Positions 9,698-16,190 of a stretch of DNA of 34,555 nt are shown here, piece after piece. The notes under the pieces were generated by a model that was given only the letters and a program-made list of their open reading frames with translations, was not told the DNA's origin and ran no database searches. Positions within the stretch are counted from its first letter, which is position 1; the number at the start of each line of letters is the position of its first letter. Source of the DNA: Pseudideonella sakaiensis (GTDB lineage Bacteria; Pseudomonadota; Gammaproteobacteria; Burkholderiales; Burkholderiaceae_C); assembly GCF_001293525.1 (NCBI RefSeq), contig NZ_BBYR01000056.1:1-34555 (forward strand), read 5' to 3'. A program made the translations under genes and the position numbers.

Positions 9698-10549
9698 ATG
9701 ACCCTGCCCCGCCGCCGCTGGCTGCGCCTGCTAGCCGCCCCGGGCGCCGCCGCGGCGCTGGCCGGCTGGACCGGACGCGTCGCCGCCCAGGCGCGTCGCC
9801 CCGCGCCGGAGGAACGCTGGGCCGAGCTGAAGCCCTCGCTGTTCGGCAGCCGCGCCGTCCTCGACGACGCCGGCGAGTGGCTGGCGCTGGAGGTGCCCGC
9901 ACGCGCCGAGGACGCCGCGATCGTGCCGATCGCCGTCAAGGCGCGCCAGCCGCAGACGCCCGCGCGCTGGGTGCGCCGCCTGCACCTGGTGGTCGACAAC
10001 AACCCCTCGCCGATGGGCGTGGTCGTCGCCTTCACGCCCGACAGCGGCCGGGCCGACCTGGAGACGCGCCTGCGCATCGAGGACTACAGCAGCGTGCGCG
10101 CCGTCGCCGAGCTCGACGACGGCCGCCTGGTGATGACCAGCCGCTACATCAAGGCCTCCGGCGGCTGCTCCGCACCCGCCGGCAAGGACCTGGCCGAGGC
10201 GATGGCCTCGCTCGGGCGCATGCGGCTGCGCGTCGACGGCGCGGTGGTGGCCGGCCGCCCGGCCCAGGCCCAGCTGATGGTCAGCCACCCGAACGTCTCC
10301 GGCCTCGCGATCGACCAGCTCACGCGGCTCGCGCCGAAGCCGCAGTTCGTGCGCCAGATCGCGGTGCGCTACGCCGGCCGCCCGGTGCTGCAGGCCGACG
10401 TCGACTTCAGCCTGAGCGAGAACCCCAGCCTGCGCTTCCAGTTCCTCGCGCGCGACGAAGGCGAGCTGGTCGCCGAGGTGGTCGACACCGAGGACCGCCG
10501 CTTCACGACCCGGCTGGCGGTGCGCGCCGGCCCCGGCGACGCGGGCTGA
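9698..10549 (+). CDS. Quinoprotein dehydrogenase-associated SoxYZ-like carrier protein
   Basis: 283 aa. The N-terminus PRRRWLRLLAAPGAAAALAG is a Tat-like signal, with a twin arginine and a hydrophobic stretch, so the protein is expected in the periplasm. A SoxY-like domain (about 40-170) ends in IKASGGCSAPAGKD with the carrier Cys at 157, and a SoxZ-like immunoglobulin-fold domain follows (about 180-283: AQLMVSHPN, ADVDFSLSENPSLRFQF). This fused arrangement is the family found next to PQQ-dependent methanol/alcohol dehydrogenases in methylotrophs; its exact role is unknown. An AGGA site lies 7 nt before the ATG. It has its own 178-bp upstream gap and ends convergent with mfnE. The partner dehydrogenase is not in the window. 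Confidence 0.87.
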   Translation: MTLPRRRWLRLLAAPGAAAALAGWTGRVAAQARRPAPEERWAELKPSLFGSRAVLDDAGEWLALEVPARAEDAAIVPIAVKARQPQTPARWVRRLHLVVDNNPSPMGVVVAFTPDSGRADLETRLRIEDYSSVRAVAELDDGRLVMTSRYIKASGGCSAPAGKDLAEAMASLGRMRLRVDGAVVAGRPAQAQLMVSHPNVSGLAIDQLTRLAPKPQFVRQIAVRYAGRPVLQADVDFSLSENPSLRFQFLARDEGELVAEVVDTEDRRFTTRLAVRAGPGDAG

Positions 10550-10712
10550 CAGGCCGCGGCACGGGCGCTGCGCCGCGACGGAGCGCGCCGGGGTCGCCCG
10601 ATGGCCGCTCGGCCGCTCGGCCGCCCAGCCTCGTCAGTCGGCCCGCGGCCGTCCGACGCCTGCTCATCCCCGTCGGAGCACCCGCCGCGAAGCGGCAGGT
10701 CCGGGGGCGTTC
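10550..10712. other. Convergent intergenic region
   Basis: 163 bp between the ends of the SoxYZ-like gene and mfnE. No open frame is convincing. Several short GC-rich inverted repeats are present, the clearest being the hairpin at 10701-10724 that spans the mfnE stop codon. Confidence 0.3.
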
Positions 10713-10724
10713 TCAGGCCCCCGG
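10701..10724 (-). terminator. Stem-loop spanning the mfnE stop codon
   Basis: Arms CCGGGGGC (10701-10708) and GCCCCCGG (10717-10724) are perfect complements around an 8-nt loop containing the mfnE stop codon (10713-10715). It is probably the 3'-end structure of the mfnD-mfnF-mfnE transcript. No T-run follows on the minus strand, so classical intrinsic termination is doubtful. Confidence 0.5.
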
Positions 10725-11399
10725 CCGGCGCCGCGCCGGCGCCGCCGTGCGCGGCCGCGGCGGCGGCGCCGCACGCGCCCGGCGCACGCCCGCATCGACC
10801 ACCGCGGCTGCGCAGTCGGCGCCGCCGAGCAGGCCCTGCGCGATGCGGCCGACCTCGTCGACGCCGATCACCTCGATTGGGAAGGCGGCGGATTCGGCCC
10901 AGGCCGCGAAGCGGCGGTCGAGCACGCCGGCGGCGCCGAGCTCGGCCAGCCCGGCGCCGGCATCGACCGCACAGGCCTTGACCAGCACCAGCCGCTCGGC
11001 GTTGAGCCGGCGGGCCAGCCACAGCGCGAGGCTGTCGCTGCTGACGTCCCAGGTGGTCAGCTCGTCGGGGGCGTCGCGCAGCAGCGGCAGCGGCAGCCAC
11101 AGCGCGGGCCGGCCCGCGTGCAGGCTGTCGCGGATCTCGGCCTCGTGGCGCACCAGCGGCAGGCGCGGCTCGAGCGCGTGCATCAGCTGCGCGGTCTGGG
11201 CCATCGCGAGCACCGCCATGTTGTGCGCCGCCACGTCGTCGAAGGCCCAGTGCGCCTGCGCGTCGCGCACCTGGTCGGCGAAGGGGCCGCCGCCGGGCAC
11301 GATGGTGACGCGGCCGCCGCCGAGGGTGGCCAGCAGCTGCAGGCCGCCGCGCAGCCGCGGGTCGCGCAGCAGGCTGCCGCCGAGCTTGATCACCCACAT
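10713..11399 (-). CDS. mfnE: MfnE-like amino acid kinase family protein (furan phosphate kinase)
   Basis: 228 aa. The amino-acid-kinase fold is shown by the N-terminal WVIKLGGSLL (Lys5 and the glycine turn) and the second glycine motif TIVPGGGPFAD; WDVSSDSLALWLARRL and LVKACAVD follow as in the family. In archaea MfnE phosphorylates the aminomethyl-furan phosphate to the diphosphate used for methanofuran assembly, and homologues recur in bacterial methylofuran clusters. The ATG (11397-11399) overlaps the end of mfnF by 10 bp, giving tight coupling. The last 20 or so residues are Arg/Pro/Ala-rich and unlikely to be structured. Substrate assignment is inference from family and context. Confidence 0.78.
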   Translation of the reverse strand: MWVIKLGGSLLRDPRLRGGLQLLATLGGGRVTIVPGGGPFADQVRDAQAHWAFDDVAAHNMAVLAMAQTAQLMHALEPRLPLVRHEAEIRDSLHAGRPALWLPLPLLRDAPDELTTWDVSSDSLALWLARRLNAERLVLVKACAVDAGAGLAELGAAGVLDRRFAAWAESAAFPIEVIGVDEVGRIAQGLLGGADCAAAVVDAGVRRARAAPPPRPRTAAPARRRPGA

Positions 11400-12604
11400 G
11401 GCCACGCCCCTTCCGGCCCGGCGGCCAGCAGCGCCACCGCGACCGCCGGCGCGGCGACCATCGCCCAGCGCCGCAGCGCGGGGCCGTCGCGCGCCTCGGC
11501 GGCCGGGTCCAGCGGCAGCCGGTCGGCCAGCCGGCACCAGGGCCGGCCGACCGCCTCGGCCAGCGCCGGCACGAGGAACTCGCCGCAGCCGGCGGCCACC
11601 AGCGGGGCATCCGCCGGCAGGCCGGCCTCCTGCGCCGCCCGGGCGGCGACGCGGCGCAGCGCCTCGGCGATCGCGTCGCGCTGGCGGTCGCGCCAGACAC
11701 GGGCCAGGGCGCGCCAGGTCGCCGCGTCGGCATCGGCCGCGTCGCAGCCGACCATGCGCGCCAGGCGCCGGCAGGTGGCCGCCTCGTCCTTGCCGGCGCC
11801 GTCCGCGGTCGGCTGCTGGTCGTGCGCCGGGTCCAGGCCGCCGAGCAGGCGGTGCACGTCGGCGCTGGTGGCGAACCACTCGTTCATCACGCCGGTGAGG
11901 CCGCCGCGGAAGGGCAACTGCTGGCCGAGCGCGCACAGCGGCGTGCGCACCACGCCCTGGTAGACCAGCTCGCCGCCGGCCAGGCGCGCGGCATCGCCGC
12001 GCGGCCGGGCATCGGCCAGCCGGCCGCCGCGCAGCGCGATCAGGTCGGTGGTGGTGCTGCCGATGTCGACCAGCAGCCCGTCGCCGAAGGCGGCCGCCGC
12101 CCACTGCGCGGTCGCCGCCCAGTTGGCGGAGGCCACCGGCGCCCAGTCGCGCGCCGCCTGCGCGGCATCGCACCAGCGCGCCGCGGGCGTGCCGCCGGGC
12201 GGCGGCTCGGCGCGGTGCGAGCCGGCGCTGTTCGGATCGGCGTCGTGCCCGCCAGCGCCCTTCGGACCCGCGTCGTGCAGGCCGGCGTACAGGCGCAGCC
12301 CGGGGCCGAGCGCGCCGGCCAGCTGGGCAGCCAGCCGCGCGGTGCCTTCGGCGCGGTCGGGGAAGTAGTCGACCATCTCGCCGGTCATCGTGGCGGCTTG
12401 GCGCAGCGCCGGCAGGTCGGGCCAGCGCGCGCGCGCGGCCTCGAACACCGCGGCGAGGCGGTCCTGGCCCTGCCACAACGCACAGGGCCACTGGACGATG
12501 TCGCGCACGCGGGGCGGCCCGCCCGCGGCGCCCGTGCCGACGCGGCAGGCCTTCGCGTGCGCGCCGCCGATGTCCCAGCCGATCGTGTCGCGCGGCTCAG
12601 GCAC
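11390..12604 (-). CDS. mfnF: MfnF family, H4MPT-linked C1 transfer pathway protein (ASKHA/hydantoinase-like)
   Basis: 404 aa. The N-terminal motif IGWDIGGAHAKAC and the central LLVDIGSTTTDLIAL are the two phosphate loops of the ASKHA/hydantoinase A-like fold. TMTGEMVDYFPDRAEG, GVVRTPLCALG and TGVMNEWFATSADVHRLLG are signatures of the family TIGR03123. The archaeal member MfnF joins the furan diphosphate to gamma-glutamyl-tyramine; the bacterial protein should perform the equivalent step for methylofuran. The GTG start (12602-12604) has GGGAG 7 nt upstream and lies inside the last codons of mfnD. An insertion around residues 105-135 is Gly/Asp-rich and looks like a loop. There is no ATG start in a sensible position. 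Confidence 0.82.
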   Translation of the reverse strand: MPEPRDTIGWDIGGAHAKACRVGTGAAGGPPRVRDIVQWPCALWQGQDRLAAVFEAARARWPDLPALRQAATMTGEMVDYFPDRAEGTARLAAQLAGALGPGLRLYAGLHDAGPKGAGGHDADPNSAGSHRAEPPPGGTPAARWCDAAQAARDWAPVASANWAATAQWAAAAFGDGLLVDIGSTTTDLIALRGGRLADARPRGDAARLAGGELVYQGVVRTPLCALGQQLPFRGGLTGVMNEWFATSADVHRLLGGLDPAHDQQPTADGAGKDEAATCRRLARMVGCDAADADAATWRALARVWRDRQRDAIAEALRRVAARAAQEAGLPADAPLVAAGCGEFLVPALAEAVGRPWCRLADRLPLDPAAEARDGPALRRWAMVAAPAVAVALLAAGPEGAWPCG

Positions 12605-13586
12605 CGGCCGTCTCCCGCCGCGTGGCCAGGGCACGGGCATGGCGGCGCAGCACCTCGGCCGCGACGTTCTCGCCGGCCGCCGCCGACAGGCCGACCAGCG
12701 CGCAGGTCGGCCGCGGGTTGAGCTCGATCGCGACCGGGCCGAGCCGCGGGTGCCAGACCAGGTCCAGCCCGACCAGCCCGGCCAGGCCCGGCCAGCCATC
12801 GACCGCGCGGCGCGCGAAGGCCGCGACCGCGGCGACGCGCGGATCGCCGGCGCGGCCGAGCGCATCGACCGCGACGCCGGCGTCGGCCAGGCGCCCGTCG
12901 GCCTCCTCGACGATGCGCTGGCGGTTCACCGCCAGCACCCGCGCCGGCTCGCCGCCGCCGGCCACCAGCGCGACCGACAGCGCCTCGCCGTCGACCCAGG
13001 GCTCGAGCTGGGGCGGCGCACCGTCGGCCGCAGCGAGCTGGGCGGCCCAGGCCTCGGCCTCGCCGCGGGCGGCGAACACCCGGGCGTCGCAGGTGCCGGC
13101 GCCGTCGTCCGGCTTGACCACCCAGCGCGGCGCCGGGCCGAGCGCCGGCGCCACCGTCCACGGCGTGGCCAGCCCGGCTGCTGCGAGGCGGGCCAGCGTC
13201 GCACGCTTGCTGGACGCCTGTGCGATCGCCGCCGGCGTGCAGCCCAGCCAGGCCGCCGCGGGCAGCGCCGCGGCCCAGGCCGCGAGCTGGCCGCCGGTCT
13301 CCGGCGCGATGCCCCACACGAGCTCGTGCGCGGCCGCGGCGCGGCAGAGGAAGGCCAGGTCGGTCTCGCCGGGGTGCGGGCGGACGGCGCCGGCTGCCGC
13401 GTCGTCGAGGTCGCCCGCGCTGCCCGCCGGCGGCAGCGCGCAGGACACGCGCAGCCCCGGCAGCCGCCGCAGGTCCTCGAGCAGCGCATCGCGCATCGCG
13501 CGGCCCTGGGCCTGCAGCGCCGGGTCGGCGGCCGCCGGCGACGGCGGCCCGCCGCTCAGCGCCTCGTAGACGAGAATCCTGCGCAT
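12597..13586 (-). CDS. mfnD: ATP-grasp ligase, MfnD-like (amine or tyrosine-glutamate ligase)
   Basis: 329 aa. The ATP-grasp core is recognised from PRWVVKPDDGAGTCDARVF (ATP-binding Lys and Gly loop, about 145-163), EPWVDGEALSVALVA, and the C-terminal metal-binding strand VAIELNPRPTCALVGL (about 285-300, with E and N). MfnD joins glutamate to tyramine in archaeal methanofuran synthesis; bacterial methylofuran was reported to carry tyrosine instead, so the acceptor could be tyrosine or a tyrosine derivative. It heads the mfnD-mfnF-mfnE operon. Its ATG (13584-13586) overlaps, on the opposite strand, the ATG of the HisA-like gene. Other ATP-grasp ligases are possible, but the neighbours MfnF and MfnE make MfnD most likely. 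Confidence 0.78.
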   Translation of the reverse strand: MRRILVYEALSGGPPSPAAADPALQAQGRAMRDALLEDLRRLPGLRVSCALPPAGSAGDLDDAAAGAVRPHPGETDLAFLCRAAAAHELVWGIAPETGGQLAAWAAALPAAAWLGCTPAAIAQASSKRATLARLAAAGLATPWTVAPALGPAPRWVVKPDDGAGTCDARVFAARGEAEAWAAQLAAADGAPPQLEPWVDGEALSVALVAGGGEPARVLAVNRQRIVEEADGRLADAGVAVDALGRAGDPRVAAVAAFARRAVDGWPGLAGLVGLDLVWHPRLGPVAIELNPRPTCALVGLSAAAGENVAAEVLRRHARALATRRETAGA

Positions 13587-14370
13587 GAACCGCCCGCCCC
13601 CGCCGCCCTCAGCCGCGCCCGCGGCCGCCCGGCCGCGGGTGATTCCCGTGCTCGACCTGCGCGGCGGCCAGGTGGTGCGGGCGGTGCGCGGCGAGCGCGG
13701 CCGCTATGCGCCGATCCGCAGCCCGCTGGCCGAGGGCAGCGCGCCGCTGCCGCTGGCGCGTGCGCTGCTCGCGCACCCCGCCTGCCGCGGCGAGGCGCCG
13801 CCCTGCCTCTACGTGGCGGACCTCGACGCCATCGTCGACGGCCGGCCCCAGGCCGACGCGCTGCGCGCGCTGCTGCAGGCCCTGTGCGCCGAGCACCCCG
13901 GCCTGCGGCTGTGGCTGGACGCCGGCTTCGACACGCCGGCCGCGGCCGCCGCGCTGCGCACGGCCGTGACCGGCGGCCTGCCCGAGGGCCCGGCCCAGCT
14001 GCGCCCCGTCTACGGCAGCGAGACGCTGCGCGACCTGGCCGCGCTCGACGCGCTGCAGGCCGACCCCGAGGCCATCCTCTCGCTGGACAGCCGCGGCGAC
14101 CGCCCGCTCGACCCCTCCGGCTGCTGGCAGCACCCGGCGCGCTGGCCCGCGACGGTGGTGGTGATGACGCTGGACCGCGTCGGTGCCCAGGCCGGCCCGG
14201 ACCTCGTGGCGCTGGCGCGCATCCGCGCGCTCGCGCCCGGGCGGCGGCTGATCGGCTCCGGCGGCATCCGCGACGAGGCCGACCTCGCCGCCGGTGGCGC
14301 CGCCGGCGCGTCGGGCTGGCTGGTGGCCAGCGCGCTGCACGACGGCCGCCTCGGCGCGCCGTCGCGCTAG
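13585..14370 (+). CDS. HisA-like (beta/alpha)8-barrel protein of the H4MPT cluster
   Basis: 261 aa. The barrel begins at RVIPVLDLRGGQVVRAV, resembling HisA with its catalytic-type Asp (D24). LYVADLDAIVDGRP, LWLDAGFDT, AILSLDSRG and a phosphate-binding end RLIGSGGIRDEADL follow. HisA isomerises ProFAR in histidine synthesis, but copies of this divergent family sit in methanopterin gene clusters of methylotrophs and methanogens, where the substrate is unknown. The first 17 residues are Pro/Ala-rich and precede the family start; GTG 13639-13641 would give the core only but lacks a ribosome site. The gene is followed by almost 500 bp without a gene, so it may be monocistronic. Confidence 0.82.
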   Translation: MNRPPPPPSAAPAAARPRVIPVLDLRGGQVVRAVRGERGRYAPIRSPLAEGSAPLPLARALLAHPACRGEAPPCLYVADLDAIVDGRPQADALRALLQALCAEHPGLRLWLDAGFDTPAAAAALRTAVTGGLPEGPAQLRPVYGSETLRDLAALDALQADPEAILSLDSRGDRPLDPSGCWQHPARWPATVVVMTLDRVGAQAGPDLVALARIRALAPGRRLIGSGGIRDEADLAAGGAAGASGWLVASALHDGRLGAPSR

Positions 14371-14689
14371 CGGCGCTGCCGGCGCGCGCCGCGGGCCCCG
14401 GGCATGGACGGTCGCACCGGACGACAGCGCGGCAGGGGCATGCGGCGCGCGCGGCACCGCCGCCACCACGACGCGGCGTCGGCACGTCGGGGGCAGGGAT
14501 CGGCGGTCGTCGGATCGGGCAGGCGGCACGGCGGCGGGGGCAGCGGCGGAGGCGGCGGCGCGCAGGGCCCGGCGCGGCACGGCGCTGGACCCGGCGGGCC
14601 GGAGGATCTCACGAACCATGCCATGCCGGCCGGGCCGGCCCGACCCTGCGCGGCCGCGGGCCGGCGGGGGGCTGCGGGCCGCCGGGCCG

Positions 14690-14743
14690 GCACACAGTGT
14701 CCCGCGCGCGGCCGGCGCGCGCAGCGCAGGGCCGCACACAGTG
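14690..14743. promoter_or_regulatory. Putative upstream activator sites: two CACACAGTG copies
   Basis: CACACAGTG occurs at 14691-14699 and 14735-14743, 44 bp apart, close to four helical turns. The first is part of the dyad ACAC-A-GTGT. They lie about 165 and 125 bp upstream of the predicted sigma-54 start, the usual distance for enhancer-like sites of RpoN activators. The cognate regulator is probably the AcoR-type protein at 2987, which is inference. Confidence 0.5.
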
Positions 14744-14836
14744 GACGGGATGGCGCACGGCGCCCAGGCCGTCACCAGGCCCGGGACGCGGCGCAACGCG
14801 GCGCGGACGCCCGGCGCCGCGGCCCGGGCCCCGGGG

Positions 14837-14851
14837 TGGCACGCGGATTGC
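14837..14851 (+). promoter_or_regulatory. Sigma-54 (-24/-12) promoter of fhcBADC
   Basis: TGGCACG-CGGA-TTGC matches the RpoN core consensus at every fixed position, with GG and GC separated by 10 bp. The start of transcription is expected near 14862, only a few bases before the fhcB ATG at 14865, so the message would be leaderless or nearly so. No Shine-Dalgarno sequence can fit in such a leader. Confidence 0.75.
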
Positions 14852-14864
14852 GCCCGCGGCGGCG

Positions 14865-16190
14865 ATGCCCGTGACCGACGCTCCCGCCGCGCCGCCGCCC
14901 GAAGCGTCCGCCGCCGGCGGGCCCTGGACCTGCCCCTTCTGCGCCTTGCTGTGCCAGGCGCCGGCCGACGCCGGCGTGCCCGACGGCTGCCCGCGCGCCC
15001 GCGCGGCGCTGGCGGCCCTGGCCGCCGACCGGCCGCCCGGCTCGGACCGCCCGTCGGTGGACGGCGCGCCGGTGCCGCTGGGCACCGCGCTGTCGGTGGC
15101 CGCCGAGCGGCTCGGCCAGTGGCGCCAGCCGCTGTTCGGCGGCCTCGGCACCGACGTCGCCGGCGCGCGCGCGCTGTACCGGCTGGCCGCGCGCACCGGC
15201 GCGTGGTGCGACCACGCCGAGGGCGAGGCCCTGGCCACCGCGCTGCGCGTCGTGCAGGACGGCGGGCAGCAGGGCACCACGCTGGGCGAGCTGCGCAGCC
15301 GGGCCGACCTGGTCGTGTTCGTCGGCACCGATGCGCGGGCGCTGCCGCGGCTGCCGGCGCGCGCCGGCTTCGGCGCGGCCGGCAGCCCCTGCCGCGAGCT
15401 GGTGTTCCTCGGCGCCGAGCCGCCCGCCTGGGCCCGCGCGCTGGCCGACGCCGCCGACGCGCCGCGCGTGACCGCCCTCGCCGCCGCCGACCTGCCGGCC
15501 GCGCTGCAGCAGCTCGCCGCGCTGGTCGACGAGCGCCGCCTGCCGGCGCCGGACCCGGCGCTGGCCGCACTGGCCGAGCGGCTGCGCGACGCACGCTATG
15601 CCGTGCTGCTGTGGGAGCCGGCCGCGCTGCCGGCACACGGCGCGCTGTGCGGCGAGCGCCTGAACCGCATCGCCGCCCGGCTGAACCGCAGCACCCGCGC
15701 CGCCACCCTTGCGCTGGGCGGCCACGACGGCGGCGCCAGCGTGCAGCAGGCCTTCACCTGGCTGGGCGGGCTGCCGCTGCGCAGCCGCGTGTCGCAGCGC
15801 GACGGGCTGCGGCACGAGCCCTGGACCGGCGCCGGCGCTCGGCTGCTGGCGCGCGGCGCCGCCGACGGCCTGCTGTGGGTCTCGAGCTTCGACCCGACGC
15901 GCCTGCCGCCCGAAGACGCGCCGCCGGCGATCGTGCTCGGCCCGCCGGCGATGGGCGCCGCGCTGGCCGCGCGGCCCGCGCCGGCCGGCCGGGTGTTCGT
16001 CCCGGTGGCGACGCCCGGCGTGCACGAGCCCGGGCACCTGTTCCGCTTCGACGGCACCGTGGTGCTGCCGCTGCAGCCCCGGCCGGACCTGCGCGCCGAC
16101 GCCGGGCCGGCCGGCGCCCTGCGCCCGGTCGACGTGATCGTCGGCGCGCTGGAACGCCTGCTCGCGCCGGCGGACGGGGGGCCGCGATGA
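14865..16190 (+). CDS. fhcB: Formyltransferase/hydrolase complex subunit B
   Basis: 441 aa. FhcB is the bacterial counterpart of formylmethanofuran dehydrogenase subunit B; in the Fhc complex it supports hydrolysis of formyl-methylofuran to formate but, unlike the archaeal enzyme, the complex has no Mo/W pterin activity. An N-terminal CPFCALLC plus a later Cys (PDGC) resembles the archaeal iron-sulphur motif. The middle (LFGGLGTDVAGARALYRLAARTGAWCDH) and QQAFTWLGGLPLRSRVSQRDG follow family order. The ATG at 14865 is the only reasonable start; it lies 13 nt after the sigma-54 promoter. Its stop overlaps the fhcA start (ATGA), and the four fhc genes are clearly one operon. Confidence 0.9.
   Translation: MPVTDAPAAPPPEASAAGGPWTCPFCALLCQAPADAGVPDGCPRARAALAALAADRPPGSDRPSVDGAPVPLGTALSVAAERLGQWRQPLFGGLGTDVAGARALYRLAARTGAWCDHAEGEALATALRVVQDGGQQGTTLGELRSRADLVVFVGTDARALPRLPARAGFGAAGSPCRELVFLGAEPPAWARALADAADAPRVTALAAADLPAALQQLAALVDERRLPAPDPALAALAERLRDARYAVLLWEPAALPAHGALCGERLNRIAARLNRSTRAATLALGGHDGGASVQQAFTWLGGLPLRSRVSQRDGLRHEPWTGAGARLLARGAADGLLWVSSFDPTRLPPEDAPPAIVLGPPAMGAALAARPAPAGRVFVPVATPGVHEPGHLFRFDGTVVLPLQPRPDLRADAGPAGALRPVDVIVGALERLLAPADGGPR

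Larger units (their letters stand above)
14371..14864 (+). other. Regulatory intergenic region upstream of fhcB
   Basis: 494 bp without a credible gene. It holds many short GC-rich inverted repeats, a G-rich tract (about 14522-14560), two copies of CACACAGTG, and a sigma-54 promoter just before fhcB (each listed separately). Open frames across it lack ribosome sites and resemble composition-driven noise. Confidence 0.6.

Noticed and set aside
14522-14560. G-rich tract that could form a quadruplex
   Set aside because: Mostly GG runs separated by C in a genome where such words are common; too weak to claim.
14404-14874. Small open frames in the fhcB upstream region
   Set aside because: They lack ribosome sites and family patterns and overlap the sigma-54 promoter and the CACACAGTG sites.
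12390-16190. 1266-codon plus-strand open frame
   Set aside because: Only the part from 14865 is a real gene (fhcB). Upstream it runs antisense to mfnD and in the wrong frame of the HisA-like gene, with no family pattern.
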